A stretch of 64,000 bases of DNA from Roseateles sp. (GTDB taxonomy: Bacteria > Pseudomonadota > Gammaproteobacteria > Burkholderiales > Burkholderiaceae_C): assembly GCA_016790285.1 (NCBI GenBank), contig JAEUPJ010000050.1:124001-188000 (forward strand). The letters run 5' to 3'. A model generated the notes under the pieces. The model was not told the DNA's origin and ran no database searches. It saw only the letters and a list, made by a program, of their open reading frames with translations. The position numbers and the translations under genes were made by a program. Positions 36,967 to 46,253 of this stretch are shown in pieces. How positions within the stretch are numbered: the first letter of the stretch is position 1; every line of letters begins with the position of its first letter.

Positions 36967-38376
36967 ATGGTTTCTCGACGCGATTTTTTCCGCAATGCCG
37001 GGGTGGTTACTGCGGCCGTATCAGCAGCCTCCGTGAGCCGCGTGGCCATGGCTGCACTGCCCGAGCCAGTGCTACAGACGACGCCAGACACAGGTGCCCC
37101 GCTGCTGCCTGAGACCGGGCGCCCGTACAACCCTGTCGTGACCCTCAACGGTTGGACCTTACCTTGGCGAATGAACCAGGGTGTCAAGGAGTTTCATCTG
37201 GTGGCCGAGCCTGTTGTGCGCGAGTTAGCCCCTGGGATGAAGGCGCACCTGTGGGGCTACAACGGCCAGTCGCCCGGCCCCACGATTGAGGTGGTCGAAG
37301 GTGACCGCGTGCGAGTGTTCGTCACCAATAAGTTGCCTGAACACACGAGCATCCACTGGCATGGGCAACGCCTGCCGAATGGTATGGATGGAGTAGCCGG
37401 ACTGAATCAGAAGTCGATCCAGCCGGGCAAGACGTTCGTCTATGAATTCGTTGCGCGGCGTCCAGGCACCTTCATGTACCACCCCCATGCCGATGAAATG
37501 ACGCAAATGGCGATGGGAATGATGGGCTTCTGGATTACCCATCCGAAGGCCAAGCACCCGCTGATAAGCACTGTTGACCGAGATTTCTGCTTTCTGCTCA
37601 ACGCCTTTGACATCGATCCTGGTACGGCCACACCCAAGATCATGACGATGTTGAATTTCAATCTGTGGTGCTGGAACAGTCGAGTATTCCCCGGCATTGA
37701 CACGCTCAATGTACGCAAGAACGACAAAGTGCGCATTCGGGTTGGCAACCTCACCATGACAAACCATCCGATACACCTGCATGGACATGAGTTCCATGTG
37801 ACAGGTACTGACGGGGGGCCCACACCCATCAGCTCGCGCTGGTATGAGGTAACGACCGATATCGCCGTCGGCCAGATGCGCCAGATCGAGTTCCTTGCCG
37901 ATGAGGAAGGCGATTGGGCCTTCCATTGCCACAAGAGCCACCACACGATGAACGCGATGGGGCACGAAGTCCCCACCATGATTGGAGTCGATCACCGTAG
38001 TGTTTCCAGAAAGATCACCAAACTGGTGCCCGATTACATGGTCATGGGGGAACGGGGTATGGCAGACATGGCAGAAATGGAGATGCCGCTACCCGACAAC
38101 ACGATCCCCATGATGACCGGCGAAGGTCCGTTCGGCGGCGTCGAGATGGGCGGCATGTTCTCGGTCGTGAAGGTGCGCAAGAACCAGAAGCCGGGCGACT
38201 ACAGCAACCCAGGCTGGTACCAGCACCCCAGGGGTGAAGTCGCGTTCGAGTGGACCGGTGCACTGCCTGAGCCGGCGCGGTTCGCGGCCGAGGGCGGGCA
38301 GTCCATGCCGCGCAAGAAGCCATCGCCGCCTGCCGAAGTCACCGTCCGAAAGCCCACGGGTCATTCTGAGCACTGA
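36967..38376 (+). CDS. Tat-exported multicopper oxidase
   Basis: 469 residues. Twin-arginine signal SRRDFF at the N-terminus. The copper ligands are HWHGQ (about residue 128), YHPHADE, HPIHLHGHEF and the trinuclear/T1 motif HCHKSHHTMNAMGH. It is a periplasmic Cu(I) or other-substrate oxidase. The C-terminal third has a Met-rich patch (MVMGERGMADMAEMEMPLP) usual in cuprous oxidases. The start is the ATG at 36967, seven bases after AGGAGG. The first roughly 1.1 kb are clearly lower in GC than the neighbours, while the 3' end returns to high GC, so the gene looks mosaic. Confidence 0.93.
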   Translation: MVSRRDFFRNAGVVTAAVSAASVSRVAMAALPEPVLQTTPDTGAPLLPETGRPYNPVVTLNGWTLPWRMNQGVKEFHLVAEPVVRELAPGMKAHLWGYNGQSPGPTIEVVEGDRVRVFVTNKLPEHTSIHWHGQRLPNGMDGVAGLNQKSIQPGKTFVYEFVARRPGTFMYHPHADEMTQMAMGMMGFWITHPKAKHPLISTVDRDFCFLLNAFDIDPGTATPKIMTMLNFNLWCWNSRVFPGIDTLNVRKNDKVRIRVGNLTMTNHPIHLHGHEFHVTGTDGGPTPISSRWYEVTTDIAVGQMRQIEFLADEEGDWAFHCHKSHHTMNAMGHEVPTMIGVDHRSVSRKITKLVPDYMVMGERGMADMAEMEMPLPDNTIPMMTGEGPFGGVEMGGMFSVVKVRKNQKPGDYSNPGWYQHPRGEVAFEWTGALPEPARFAAEGGQSMPRKKPSPPAEVTVRKPTGHSEH

Positions 38377-38431
38377 TCTTTTCCCTGTCTTTGATTCAAC
38401 AGCCGTGCACACGGCGCTCCCAAGGAAAACC

Positions 38432-38956
38432 ATGAAACTGAAGTCCCTTTCCGTCATCACCGCTCTGACCCTTGCCGTTGGCTCAGGCGCGGCATTTGCC
38501 AGTGGCAACCATCCCGGTGGCCACGGTCACGACAGCGACGCCATCGGCAAGCCCGGCGTTGCGGCCAAGGCCACCCGAACCGTGCAGATCGACATGACGG
38601 ACGCGATGCGCTTCACGCCGTCAAGCGTGGACGTGAAGCAAAACGAAACCGTGCGCTTCGTCGTGAAGAACTCGGGCCAGCTCAAGCACGAGATGGTGCT
38701 GGGCACCGAGAAGGAGCTCAAGGAACACTACGAGGTCATGAAGAAGAACCCGGAGATGGAGCACGCGGATCCCAACATGGTCACCGTCGCCCCGGGCAAG
38801 ACCGGCGAGATCGTGTGGCAGTTCACCAAGGCGGGCAAGATCGACTTTGCGTGCCTGCAGCCGGGCCACTACGACGCCGGCATGAAGGGTGCCGTGAACG
38901 TGGCCGGCAAGGCCGGCGCTGCCAAGCCTGACGGCCATGCCGACCACAAGCACTGA
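38432..38956 (+). CDS. Cupredoxin-like periplasmic copper protein
   Basis: 174 residues. Signal peptide ends AAFA. The mature part begins with a His-rich stretch (GNHPGGHGHDSD). The cupredoxin core has its N-terminal ligand in GQLKHEMVLG and the C-terminal Cys-His-Met loop FACLQPGHYDAGM, with a His-rich tail (GHADHKH). It should carry copper or electrons in the periplasm, possibly to or from the multicopper oxidase upstream. AAGGA precedes the start. It overlaps the next gene by 20 bases. Confidence 0.88.
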   Translation: MKLKSLSVITALTLAVGSGAAFASGNHPGGHGHDSDAIGKPGVAAKATRTVQIDMTDAMRFTPSSVDVKQNETVRFVVKNSGQLKHEMVLGTEKELKEHYEVMKKNPEMEHADPNMVTVAPGKTGEIVWQFTKAGKIDFACLQPGHYDAGMKGAVNVAGKAGAAKPDGHADHKH

Positions 38957-39416
38957 AAGCCGGCGCCAGATGCTGCTGTGCGGCGTGGCTTTGGCCATGC
39001 TTCCTCGATTCGCATGGGCGCAGGCCGCTTCGCAGTCGCCGATGGTGACGGTCTGGAAAGACCCGAATTGCGGCTGCTGCAAGCTCTGGGTGGAGCATCT
39101 GCGTGCCAACGGCTTGAGCGTGCAAGTACGCGATACCGGGAACATCGGCGCAAGGCGCCGCCTCGGTGTGCCGTCTGGCCTGGCGTCCTGCCACACAGCC
39201 GAAGTGGCTGGCTATGTCGTCGAAGGCCACGTGCCGGCACGCGAGATCCAGCGCCTGCTCAAGGAAAAGCCCGACGCCCTGGGCTTGGCTGTTCCCGCCA
39301 TGCCCATCGGTTCACCCGGTATGGATGGTCCCGTCTACGGCGGCCGCAAGGACGCCTATGAAGTGCTGCTGATGACCAAAGACGGCGGCACCCGTGTTTA
39401 TCAACGCTACCCCTGA
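38937..39416 (+). CDS. DUF411 protein (CopG-like)
   Basis: 159 residues. A signal peptide (MLLCGVALAMLPRFAWAQA) leads to the DUF411 core: VTVWKDPNCGCCKLWVEHL with a CxCC motif, SCHTAEVAGYVVEGHVPA and GLAVPAMPIGSPGM. DUF411/CopG proteins bind copper or disulfides and are linked to periplasmic copper resistance. Two in-frame ATGs exist; the first overlaps the cupredoxin gene by 20 bases, and the second is at Met12. Confidence 0.88.
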   Translation: MPTTSTESRRQMLLCGVALAMLPRFAWAQAASQSPMVTVWKDPNCGCCKLWVEHLRANGLSVQVRDTGNIGARRRLGVPSGLASCHTAEVAGYVVEGHVPAREIQRLLKEKPDALGLAVPAMPIGSPGMDGPVYGGRKDAYEVLLMTKDGGTRVYQRYP

Positions 39417-39426
39417 AGGAGATCCC

Positions 39427-39786
39427 ATGAAAGCATCCAAGAAACTCACCCTGTCCACCCTCGCTGGCCTTGCCCTGGCCGTGGGCGCAACGCTGAGCCT
39501 GCCGGCGCGGGCGCAGGCCATGGACCACAGCAAGATGCCGGCGGCCAGCGCCGCAGCGACCGAGATGACCGACGGCGAGATCAAGAAGGTCGACAAGGAC
39601 ACCAAGAAGATCACCATCAAGCATGGCGAGATCAAGAACCTGGAAATGCCGGGCATGACGATGGTGTTCCAGGTCAAGGACCCGGCCATGCTCGACCAGG
39701 TCAAGACGGGTGACAAGGTGCGCTTCAAGGCCGAGAAGGCCAACGGCGCCATCGTGGTCACCGAGATCCGGCCTGCCGGCAAGTAG
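39427..39786 (+). CDS. cusF: CusF-family periplasmic copper chaperone
   Basis: 119 residues from an ATG with AAGGAG upstream. The signal peptide ends ARAQA. The small OB-fold carries KKITIKHGEIKNLEMPGMTM with the ligand histidine and two methionines. The tryptophan usually found in CusF (Trp next to the Met ligands) is replaced here by Glu (LEMPGMTM). It passes Cu(I)/Ag(I) to the Cus efflux pump. The last gene before the CueR-type promoter at 39888. Confidence 0.87.
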   Translation: MKASKKLTLSTLAGLALAVGATLSLPARAQAMDHSKMPAASAAATEMTDGEIKKVDKDTKKITIKHGEIKNLEMPGMTMVFQVKDPAMLDQVKTGDKVRFKAEKANGAIVVTEIRPAGK

Positions 39787-39887
39787 TCCACGCGAGCGCC
39801 CTGGCTCGCTCTTCGAACGCCGTTTCACCGTCCTGAACGGTCGGTTGAAGCGGTGCAGGAGTCGACGACACGCGCGCAAACGAATGG

Positions 39888-39918
39888 TTGACCTTGCCAC
39901 GTTGGCAAGGTCCACAGT
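39888..39918 (+). promoter_or_regulatory. CueR-type promoter for the second copper ATPase
   Basis: -35 TTGACC, 19-base spacer, -10 CACAGT. The spacer region contains a perfect dyad at 39891-39911, arms ACCTTGCCA and TGGCAAGGT around a three-base centre. It is the best-conserved CueR site in the window and lies 40 bases upstream of the ATPase ATG. Confidence 0.85.
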
Positions 39919-39957
39919 GGAGCTGGACGCCACTTCACACAGCGACAGGGGAGCCGA

Positions 39958-42381
39958 ATGAAGCACCAGCATCACCATCCCGCTGCGGACACCGGGCCGG
40001 GCGCGAGCGGCGTCACCGCTGGCCAGTCCGCCCCGGTCTATACCTGCCCGATGCATCCCGAGGTCCGGCAAGACCAGCCGGGGCGTTGCCCGACCTGCGG
40101 CATGACGCTCGTGCTCGCCGGGGCTGGCGAGCCATCGACGGCGCAGATGCATCCCGCGCACGGTTCTGAGCCTGCACATCACGGGCATCACGGTGACCAT
40201 GTCCGCCATCCGCCCGCCGCGGCAGGCCACGTGCCGGCCGAGCCACCGCCCCACTCGGGGGGCGACGGCACTCAAACCCAGGACGGCGCCACGACCTACA
40301 CCTGCCCGATGCACCCGGAGATCCGGCAGGACCACCCCGGCAACTGCCCCAAGTGCGGCATGACGCTGGAGCCGCTGCTGCCGAGCCTCGAGGACGATGG
40401 CAACCCGGAACTCCACGACTTCCAGCGGCGTTTCTGGGGCACGTTGCCGCTGACCGTGGTGGTGACGGTGCTCGCGATGCTCGGCCACCGGCTGCAGTGG
40501 TTCGAGATGAGCACCCAGAGCTGGATCGAGCTGGTGCTCACATTGCCCATCGTGCTGTGGGCGGGTTGGCCGTTCTTCCAGCGCGGCTGGCAGTCCCTGG
40601 TCAATCGCAGCCTGAACATGTGGACCCTGATCAGCCTGGGAACCGGCGCAGCGTTCGTCTACAGCGTCGTGGCCACCGTCGTGCCCGAGGTCTTCCCGCA
40701 GTCGTTCCTGGCGATGGGACGGGTGGCGGTGTATTTCGAAGCGGCGGCCGTCATCATCTCCCTGACGCTGCTCGGGCAGCTGCTGGAACTGCGGGCCAGG
40801 TCGCAGACCTCTGGCGCGATCAAGGCCTTGCTCGGCTTGGCGCCCAAGACGGCGCGACGCATCGATGCAAAGGGCAACGAGAGCGACATACCGCTGTCCC
40901 ATGTCCACGTGGGTGACCTGCTGCGGGTGCGGCCGGGCGAGAAGGTGCCGGCGGACGGTTTCGTGGTCGAAGGCAGCAGCTCGGTTGACGAGTCGATGCT
41001 GACGGGTGAGCCGATACCCATCGTCAAGAAGGCGGGGGATCGCGTCATCGGCGCGACGCTCAACACGAGCGGCACCCTGGTCATGCGGTCCGAACGCGTC
41101 GGCGCCTCCACCATGCTGTCGCAGATCGTCCAGATGGTGACCGAGGCGCAGCGATCACGAGCCCCCATGCAACGCATGGCCGACCAGGTGGCCGGCTACT
41201 TCGTCGCGGCGGTGCTGGGCGTGGCCGTGCTGACGCTCTTGGCCTGGGGCATCTGGGGGCCGGAGCCCAGCTGGGTGTACGGCCTGATCAATGCGGTGTC
41301 CGTCCTGATCATCGCCTGCCCCTGTGCGCTGGGATTGGCGACGCCGATGTCCATCATGGTGGCCACGGGACGTGGCGCGGCCAACGGGGTGCTGTTCCGC
41401 GACGCGGCGGCCATCGAGAACCTGCGCAAGGTGGACACGCTCATCATCGACAAGACCGGGACGCTGACCGAAGGCCGTCCGGTCTTCGACAAGGTGGTGC
41501 CCGCTGCGGGCATCGAGGCGGAAGAGGTCTTGCGGCTGGCAGGCAGCCTCGACCAGGGCAGCGAACACCCGCTGGCGGATGCCATCGTGCGGGCGGCGCG
41601 CGACCAGGGGCTGGCGCTCGAGAAGGCAGAAGAATTCGAATCCGGGTCCGGTATCGGCGTGCGGGGCCGGGTTTCGGGCCGCACGCTGGCGCTGGGCAAC
41701 ACCGTGCTGATGGAGCAGTCGGGCGTCAGCGTCGAGGCGCTGAAAGCGCAGGCCGAATCGCTGCGCAGCCAGGGCGCGAGCGTGATGTACCTTGCCGCCG
41801 ACGGCCAGTTGCTGGGCCTGCTGGCCGTTTCCGACCCGGTCAAGGCCAGCACGCCGGAGGCCCTGCAGCAGCTCCATGCCGCCGGCCTGCGCATCATCAT
41901 GGCGACGGGCGACGGCATGACCACCGCGCAGGCGGTCGGCACCCGGCTTGGCATCGACGAAGTCCACGGCGAGGTGAAGCCGGCCGACAAGCTGGACCTC
42001 GTCAACCGGCTGCAGGCCGAGGGCCGGGTGGTTGCGATGGCGGGCGACGGCATCAACGACGCGCCGGCGCTGGCCAAGGCGGATGTCGGGATCGCCATGG
42101 GCACCGGCACCGACGTCGCCATGAACAGCGCCCAGGTGACCCTGGTCAAGGGCGACCTGCGCGGCATCTCCGTGGCGCGTGACCTGTCGGAGGCGACGGT
42201 CGCCAACATGAAGCAGAACCTGATGTTCGCCTTCCTCTACAACGCGCTGGGCATTCCCCTCGCGGCCGGGCTGCTGTATCCGGTGACCGGCTGGCTGCTG
42301 TCGCCGATGATTGCCGCTCTCGCGATGAGCCTGAGCTCCGCGTCGGTGATCGGCAATGCCCTGCGCCTGCGTCGCGGCTGA
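39958..42381 (+). CDS. Copper/silver P1B-type ATPase with two N-terminal metal-binding motifs
   Basis: 807 residues. The N-terminus is His-rich and holds two copies of the TCPMHPE ... CPTCGMTL motif (residues about 29-50 and 114-136), separated by a His-rich linker, instead of HMA domains. Next come the transmembrane CPC motif (IACPCALG), [21 protein letters not shown] and [16 protein letters not shown]. This is the CopF/SilP-type architecture. It exports Cu(I) and possibly Ag(I) from the cytoplasm. The gene has its own CueR promoter, so it is regulated separately from the upstream copper operon. Confidence 0.95.
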   Translation: MKHQHHHPAADTGPGASGVTAGQSAPVYTCPMHPEVRQDQPGRCPTCGMTLVLAGAGEPSTAQMHPAHGSEPAHHGHHGDHVRHPPAAAGHVPAEPPPHSGGDGTQTQDGATTYTCPMHPEIRQDHPGNCPKCGMTLEPLLPSLEDDGNPELHDFQRRFWGTLPLTVVVTVLAMLGHRLQWFEMSTQSWIELVLTLPIVLWAGWPFFQRGWQSLVNRSLNMWTLISLGTGAAFVYSVVATVVPEVFPQSFLAMGRVAVYFEAAAVIISLTLLGQLLELRARSQTSGAIKALLGLAPKTARRIDAKGNESDIPLSHVHVGDLLRVRPGEKVPADGFVVEGSSSVDESMLTGEPIPIVKKAGDRVIGATLNTSGTLVMRSERVGASTMLSQIVQMVTEAQRSRAPMQRMADQVAGYFVAAVLGVAVLTLLAWGIWGPEPSWVYGLINAVSVLIIACPCALGLATPMSIMVATGRGAANGVLFRDAAAIENLRKVDTLIIDKTGTLTEGRPVFDKVVPAAGIEAEEVLRLAGSLDQGSEHPLADAIVRAARDQGLALEKAEEFESGSGIGVRGRVSGRTLALGNTVLMEQSGVSVEALKAQAESLRSQGASVMYLAADGQLLGLLAVSDPVKASTPEALQQLHAAGLRIIMATGDGMTTAQAVGTRLGIDEVHGEVKPADKLDLVNRLQAEGRVVAMAGDGINDAPALAKADVGIAMGTGTDVAMNSAQVTLVKGDLRGISVARDLSEATVANMKQNLMFAFLYNALGIPLAAGLLYPVTGWLLSPMIAALAMSLSSASVIGNALRLRRG

Positions 42382-42440
42382 CACCCGATCTCACACCGGA
42401 TCTGACACCCGACGATCCCATCTACAACGAAGGAGACCCC

Positions 42441-42824
42441 TTGAAGATCACCATGATTCCCACCCTCCTGGCAGGCGCTGCCATGTTGATGATCGCCGTG
42501 CAGGCACGGGCAGAGCTTGTCGAGATCCGCTTCAATGAGCAGGGCCGCTTCGAGCACAGCGCGACGGTGGCGGCCGGCAAGTTCGTCGAGATCTGCAGCA
42601 AGCTGACCAAGGGGCAGGCGCTGCCCTGGACCTTCAAGTCCGACCAGCCGATGCAGTTCAACATTCACTATCACGAGGACAAGAAGGTCGAGTTCCCGGC
42701 GAAGCTGCAAAGCGCGACCTCTGCCGAGGCGCGCCTGGAGGTACCAATCGATCAGCACTACTGCTGGATGTGGGCCAACAAGGGCAGCACGGACGCCCAG
42801 CTGACGTTCTCGGTGCAGAAGTGA
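42441..42824 (+). CDS. Small exported protein of unknown function
   Basis: 127 residues from a TTG at 42441 with AAGGAG six bases upstream. The signal peptide ends QARA. The mature domain is cupredoxin-sized and beta-rich (LVEIRFNEQGRFEHSATV, MQFNIHYHEDKKVEFPAKL, HYCWMWANKG). Two cysteines (in FVEICSKL and HYCWMW) and several His/Met residues could bind copper. It follows the ATPase by 59 bases. Family not recognised. Confidence 0.68.
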   Translation: MKITMIPTLLAGAAMLMIAVQARAELVEIRFNEQGRFEHSATVAAGKFVEICSKLTKGQALPWTFKSDQPMQFNIHYHEDKKVEFPAKLQSATSAEARLEVPIDQHYCWMWANKGSTDAQLTFSVQK

Positions 42825-42901
42825 CGCTTGCCTGCCACTCGTTCGCCCGGATCTTGATCTGTAGCAAATCCGGCTGTTCTCGGCCGCGCTAGGCTACGCC
42901 C

Positions 42902-43354
42902 ATGTTCGCCGCAAGACGCATCGTCAAAGCCTGGGGACGCCGGATCATCGGCGGCTTCATTGCGACCTTGCTGCTCAGCCAGCTTGCGCTGGCGGCGTAC
43001 GCGTGTCCGAAACTCGGCGCCAGCCACGCGGCCGCGATGCAGGCATCCGGCATGGCGATGAGTGCTGCGGCCGAGATGGCCTCGATGCCGGACTGCCATG
43101 CGATGCCGGGCACGATGGACGAGAAGGCGCCGCAGCTGTGCCGCGCGCATTGCAGCAACGACGGGTCCGCGGCCTCGGTGCCGCATGCTAAGGACTTCAA
43201 GCCCAGCGCCGTGCAGCTGATCGGGTTGGCCTATGTGGCGGCGCCCGTCCTGATCGTGCCGGAAGCAGCCGAGCCTGGCCGCTTCACGCTCCAGCCGGAC
43301 GAGCGATCCGGCTTCCCACCGCGCTACCTCACCCTGCAGGTCCTCCGAAATTGA
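42902..43354 (+). CDS. Small exported Cys/Met/His-rich protein
   Basis: 150 residues with a basic N-terminus and a signal/anchor (GGFIATLLLSQLALAAYA). A Met/His/Cys-rich segment follows (GMAMSAAAEMASMPDCHAMP then QLCRAHCSNDG). This suggests a periplasmic Cu(I) buffer. It precedes cusC by 74 bases. It is the third small exported Cys-rich protein in the island (with 20277 and 34599), though the cysteine spacing differs. Confidence 0.62.
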   Translation: MFAARRIVKAWGRRIIGGFIATLLLSQLALAAYACPKLGASHAAAMQASGMAMSAAAEMASMPDCHAMPGTMDEKAPQLCRAHCSNDGSAASVPHAKDFKPSAVQLIGLAYVAAPVLIVPEAAEPGRFTLQPDERSGFPPRYLTLQVLRN

Positions 43355-43428
43355 CGCCTTGAGACGCGTCTGCCGCGCCGTTGTCGCGGTAGGCGGGCTG
43401 TTTGCGGCTTTCAGTTTCGAGGACCACC

Positions 43429-44757
43429 ATGAACATCTCTTATCCCGCTGCGATGGCGCGGCGGTGCTGCGGCCAACGGGCCAAACCGTTCCCGCCTGCG
43501 TTCCCGTCCACGTGCCCATCAGCTACCCGTGCGCGGCGAGTCCCGGGCCTGCTGCTGGCCACCTTTCTGGCATGTTTACCGGCCGCATCCCAAGCTCTCA
43601 GCTTCAGTGAGGCGGTCGCATTGGCGCAGGGCCAGAGCCCCGCACTGTCGGCACAGCAGCTGCAGATCGCTGCAGCGGCCTCGGTTCAGGTGTCAGCCGG
43701 CGCTCTGCCTGATCCGAAGCTGTCGGTCGGCGTCGAGAACCTGCCGGTCAGCGGCATGGATCGCTGGAGCCTGACGCGGGACTTCATGACGATGCAGCGC
43801 ATTGCGCTGATGCAGGACGTGCCCAACGCGGCCAAGCGAGAGGCGCAGCGGCAGACCGCCCAGGCGCGCACCGAACGCGAACGGGCCTTGCTGGTGATTC
43901 AGCGGCTGCAGCTTCAGCTCGATCTCAGCCTGGCATGGATCGCTGCGCAGTCGGCCGACCAGCGCAAGTCGCTGCTGGATGAATTGCTGGCCGAAAACCA
44001 GCGACTTCAGGAGAGCCTGCCCGCGCGCATCGCCGCCGGCAGCGCCCAAGCGACGGACCTGTTGATGGCACGTCAGGAAGCCCTGGGCCTCAAGGATCGG
44101 CAGGACGAGCTGGCACGAGATCGCCTCAAGGCGCGGTCCGCGCTGCGCCGCTGGCTGGGCGCCCGCGCCGACGAACCGCTCGCGGACCCGCCGCCAACCC
44201 TGCGCATCCCTTTGGAGCAGCTGCGTGCCAATCTCGACCGGCACGCCGAGCTGGCGCTGTACCCGGCGATGCGGCAGATGGCGCAGGCCGAAATGAGCGA
44301 AGCACAGGCGGAGAACCGCGGTGATTGGGGCTGGGAGGTGGCCTACAGCCGGCGCGGCCGGCAATGGGGTGACATGGTGTCGGTGCAGTTGAGCTTCGAC
44401 CTGCCGTGGCAGAAGGAGCGCCGGCAGCAGCCGCAGATCCGGGCCAAGCAGTTGGAGGCGCAGCGTGTCGAGGCGGAGCAGGAAGACGTGGCCCGTCGCC
44501 ACCTGCAGGAGTTGGATGACGCCGCTGCAGAGCTGTCCACCTTGGAGCGCCAGATCGAACGGCTGGTGTCCACCGGCATCAGCCTGAGCCGTGAGCGCGC
44601 CTCGCTGGCACTGACCAACTACCAAACCGCCAAGGGTGACCTGAGCAACGTGCTCGGCGCGCGAGCCCAGGTGCTGGAGAGCCGACTGCGGCTGATTGAC
44701 CTGACCGCGCAGCGCGATGTCCTCATCGCCCGCCTGAACAGCCTGACCGCGCCCTGA
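43429..44757 (+). CDS. cusC: Outer-membrane efflux protein of the Cus system (CusC/CzcC-like)
   Basis: 442 residues from the ATG at 43429 (GAGG upstream). The N-terminus is long and basic before a signal-like segment (GLLLATFLACLPAASQALS). It shows TolC-family repeats: ALPDPKLSVGVENLPVSGMD, the long helical hairpin at about 120-230, and a second repeat ending SNVLGARAQVLESRLRLID. Eleven bases separate it from the adaptor gene. It forms the outer-membrane exit of the CusCBA pump. Confidence 0.87.
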   Translation: MNISYPAAMARRCCGQRAKPFPPAFPSTCPSATRARRVPGLLLATFLACLPAASQALSFSEAVALAQGQSPALSAQQLQIAAAASVQVSAGALPDPKLSVGVENLPVSGMDRWSLTRDFMTMQRIALMQDVPNAAKREAQRQTAQARTERERALLVIQRLQLQLDLSLAWIAAQSADQRKSLLDELLAENQRLQESLPARIAAGSAQATDLLMARQEALGLKDRQDELARDRLKARSALRRWLGARADEPLADPPPTLRIPLEQLRANLDRHAELALYPAMRQMAQAEMSEAQAENRGDWGWEVAYSRRGRQWGDMVSVQLSFDLPWQKERRQQPQIRAKQLEAQRVEAEQEDVARRHLQELDDAAAELSTLERQIERLVSTGISLSRERASLALTNYQTAKGDLSNVLGARAQVLESRLRLIDLTAQRDVLIARLNSLTAP

Positions 44758-44768
44758 GGAGCACGACC

Positions 44769-46253
44769 ATGAACACGAAGAAGATCATCGCCGGGCTCAC
44801 GCTGCTGGCCGCCGGCATCGCGATCGGCTATGGCGCCTCACAGTGGCGCAGCTCACACTCGACGGGCGATACCCAGGGGCCGGGCGCCTCGGAAACCCCT
44901 GACCGCAAGGTGCTGTACTGGTACGACCCCATGCAGCCGACACAGAAGTTCGCCAAGCCCGGCAAGTCGCCCTTCATGGACATGCAGTTGCAGCCCAAGT
45001 ACGCCGACGAAGGCGGTCAGGCCGACAACGGCGTGACGGTGTCCGGGCAGACCATTCAGTCGCTGGGCCTGCGCACTGCACCTGTCGAGCGCGGCCGGTT
45101 CGCCGCCAGCGTCGATGTGGTGGGCACGGTGCAGCTCAACGACCGCGATGTCAGCATCGTGCAGGCCAGGTCCGGCGGCTTCGTCGAGCGCGTCTACGCC
45201 CGGGCGCCCGGCGACGTCATCGCGGCAGGCGCGCCCCTGGTGGACCTGCTCTTGCCGGAGTGGATCGGCGCGCAACGAGAGTTCCTCGCCGTGCGCGCCC
45301 TGAAAGACGAAACCCTGCTGGCAGCGGCCCGGCAGCGCCTGCAGTTGCTCGGCATGCCGGCGACGGTCATCGACCAGGTCGAGCGCAGCGGGGATGTCCA
45401 GGGCCGGTACACGGTGACGGCGCCCCAGGGTGGCCTGATCGCCGAACTGATGGTTCGCCAGGGCATGACGGTGTCTGCCGGCATGAGCCTGGCGCGCATC
45501 AACGGACTCTCGACGGTCTGGCTCGAGGCGGCCGTGCCGGAGGCGCAAAGCGGGACCACCCAGGTCGGGCAATCCGCCGAGGTCCGGCTGGCGGCGTTCG
45601 CGGGCGAGACCTGGCGGGCGCGTGTCGTGAGCATCCTGCCCGAAGCCAACAAAGAGTCCCGCACGGTGCGGGTGCGCCTGGAGGTTCCCAATCCGGGGCA
45701 GCGCCTGAAGGCCGGCATGACCGGTCAGGTGAGCCTCCAGGGCCGCGAGCTTGAAGCCCTGCTGGTTCCGAGCGAAGCCGTGATCCGTACCGGGCGGCGC
45801 GCAGTCGTCTATGTCGTCGACGCGCCGGGCAAGTTCCACCCGGTCGAGGTGCAGCTGGGCGCGGAGGTCGACGACAAGCTGGCCATCCTGGGAGGGCTGA
45901 CGGCCGGGCAGCAGGTGGTGGCCTCCGCGCAGTTCCTGATCGACTCCGAGGCCAGCCTCAAGGGCATCCTGCCCGCAGCGGCTGCCGCGTCGGCGGCAGG
46001 TGGTGCGGCATCGGCCGCCACGGTGCCGGCGGCGTTCTCGGTGACCGGTGTCATCCAGAACGTCTCGCCGACGGAGATGACTTTGGCGCACGAGGCTGTG
46101 CCTGGCTTGAAGTGGCCGGCGATGACCATGGCCTTCAAGCTGGCGGATCCCAAGCTGGCCCAAGGCCGCAAGCCCGAACAGAAAGTCCGGTTCACATTCG
46201 AGCAGCGGGGGGACGACTACGTCATCACGCGCATCGAGGAGGTGTCGCGATGA
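44769..46253 (+). CDS. cusB: CusB-type RND adaptor with fused CusF-like domain
   Basis: 494 residues. N-terminal membrane anchor (about 6-23), a metal motif [20 protein letters not shown] (residues about 50-69) with MDMQLQPKY, then the barrel-sandwich and beta-barrel regions of a periplasmic adaptor. The last roughly 75 residues form an OB-fold like CusF, with [12 protein letters not shown] keeping the Trp and the two Met ligands. The adaptor thus carries its own copper chaperone. Its stop overlaps the cusA ATG (ATGA). Confidence 0.93.
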   Translation: MNTKKIIAGLTLLAAGIAIGYGASQWRSSHSTGDTQGPGASETPDRKVLYWYDPMQPTQKFAKPGKSPFMDMQLQPKYADEGGQADNGVTVSGQTIQSLGLRTAPVERGRFAASVDVVGTVQLNDRDVSIVQARSGGFVERVYARAPGDVIAAGAPLVDLLLPEWIGAQREFLAVRALKDETLLAAARQRLQLLGMPATVIDQVERSGDVQGRYTVTAPQGGLIAELMVRQGMTVSAGMSLARINGLSTVWLEAAVPEAQSGTTQVGQSAEVRLAAFAGETWRARVVSILPEANKESRTVRVRLEVPNPGQRLKAGMTGQVSLQGRELEALLVPSEAVIRTGRRAVVYVVDAPGKFHPVEVQLGAEVDDKLAILGGLTAGQQVVASAQFLIDSEASLKGILPAAAAASAAGGAASAATVPAAFSVTGVIQNVSPTEMTLAHEAVPGLKWPAMTMAFKLADPKLAQGRKPEQKVRFTFEQRGDDYVITRIEEVSR

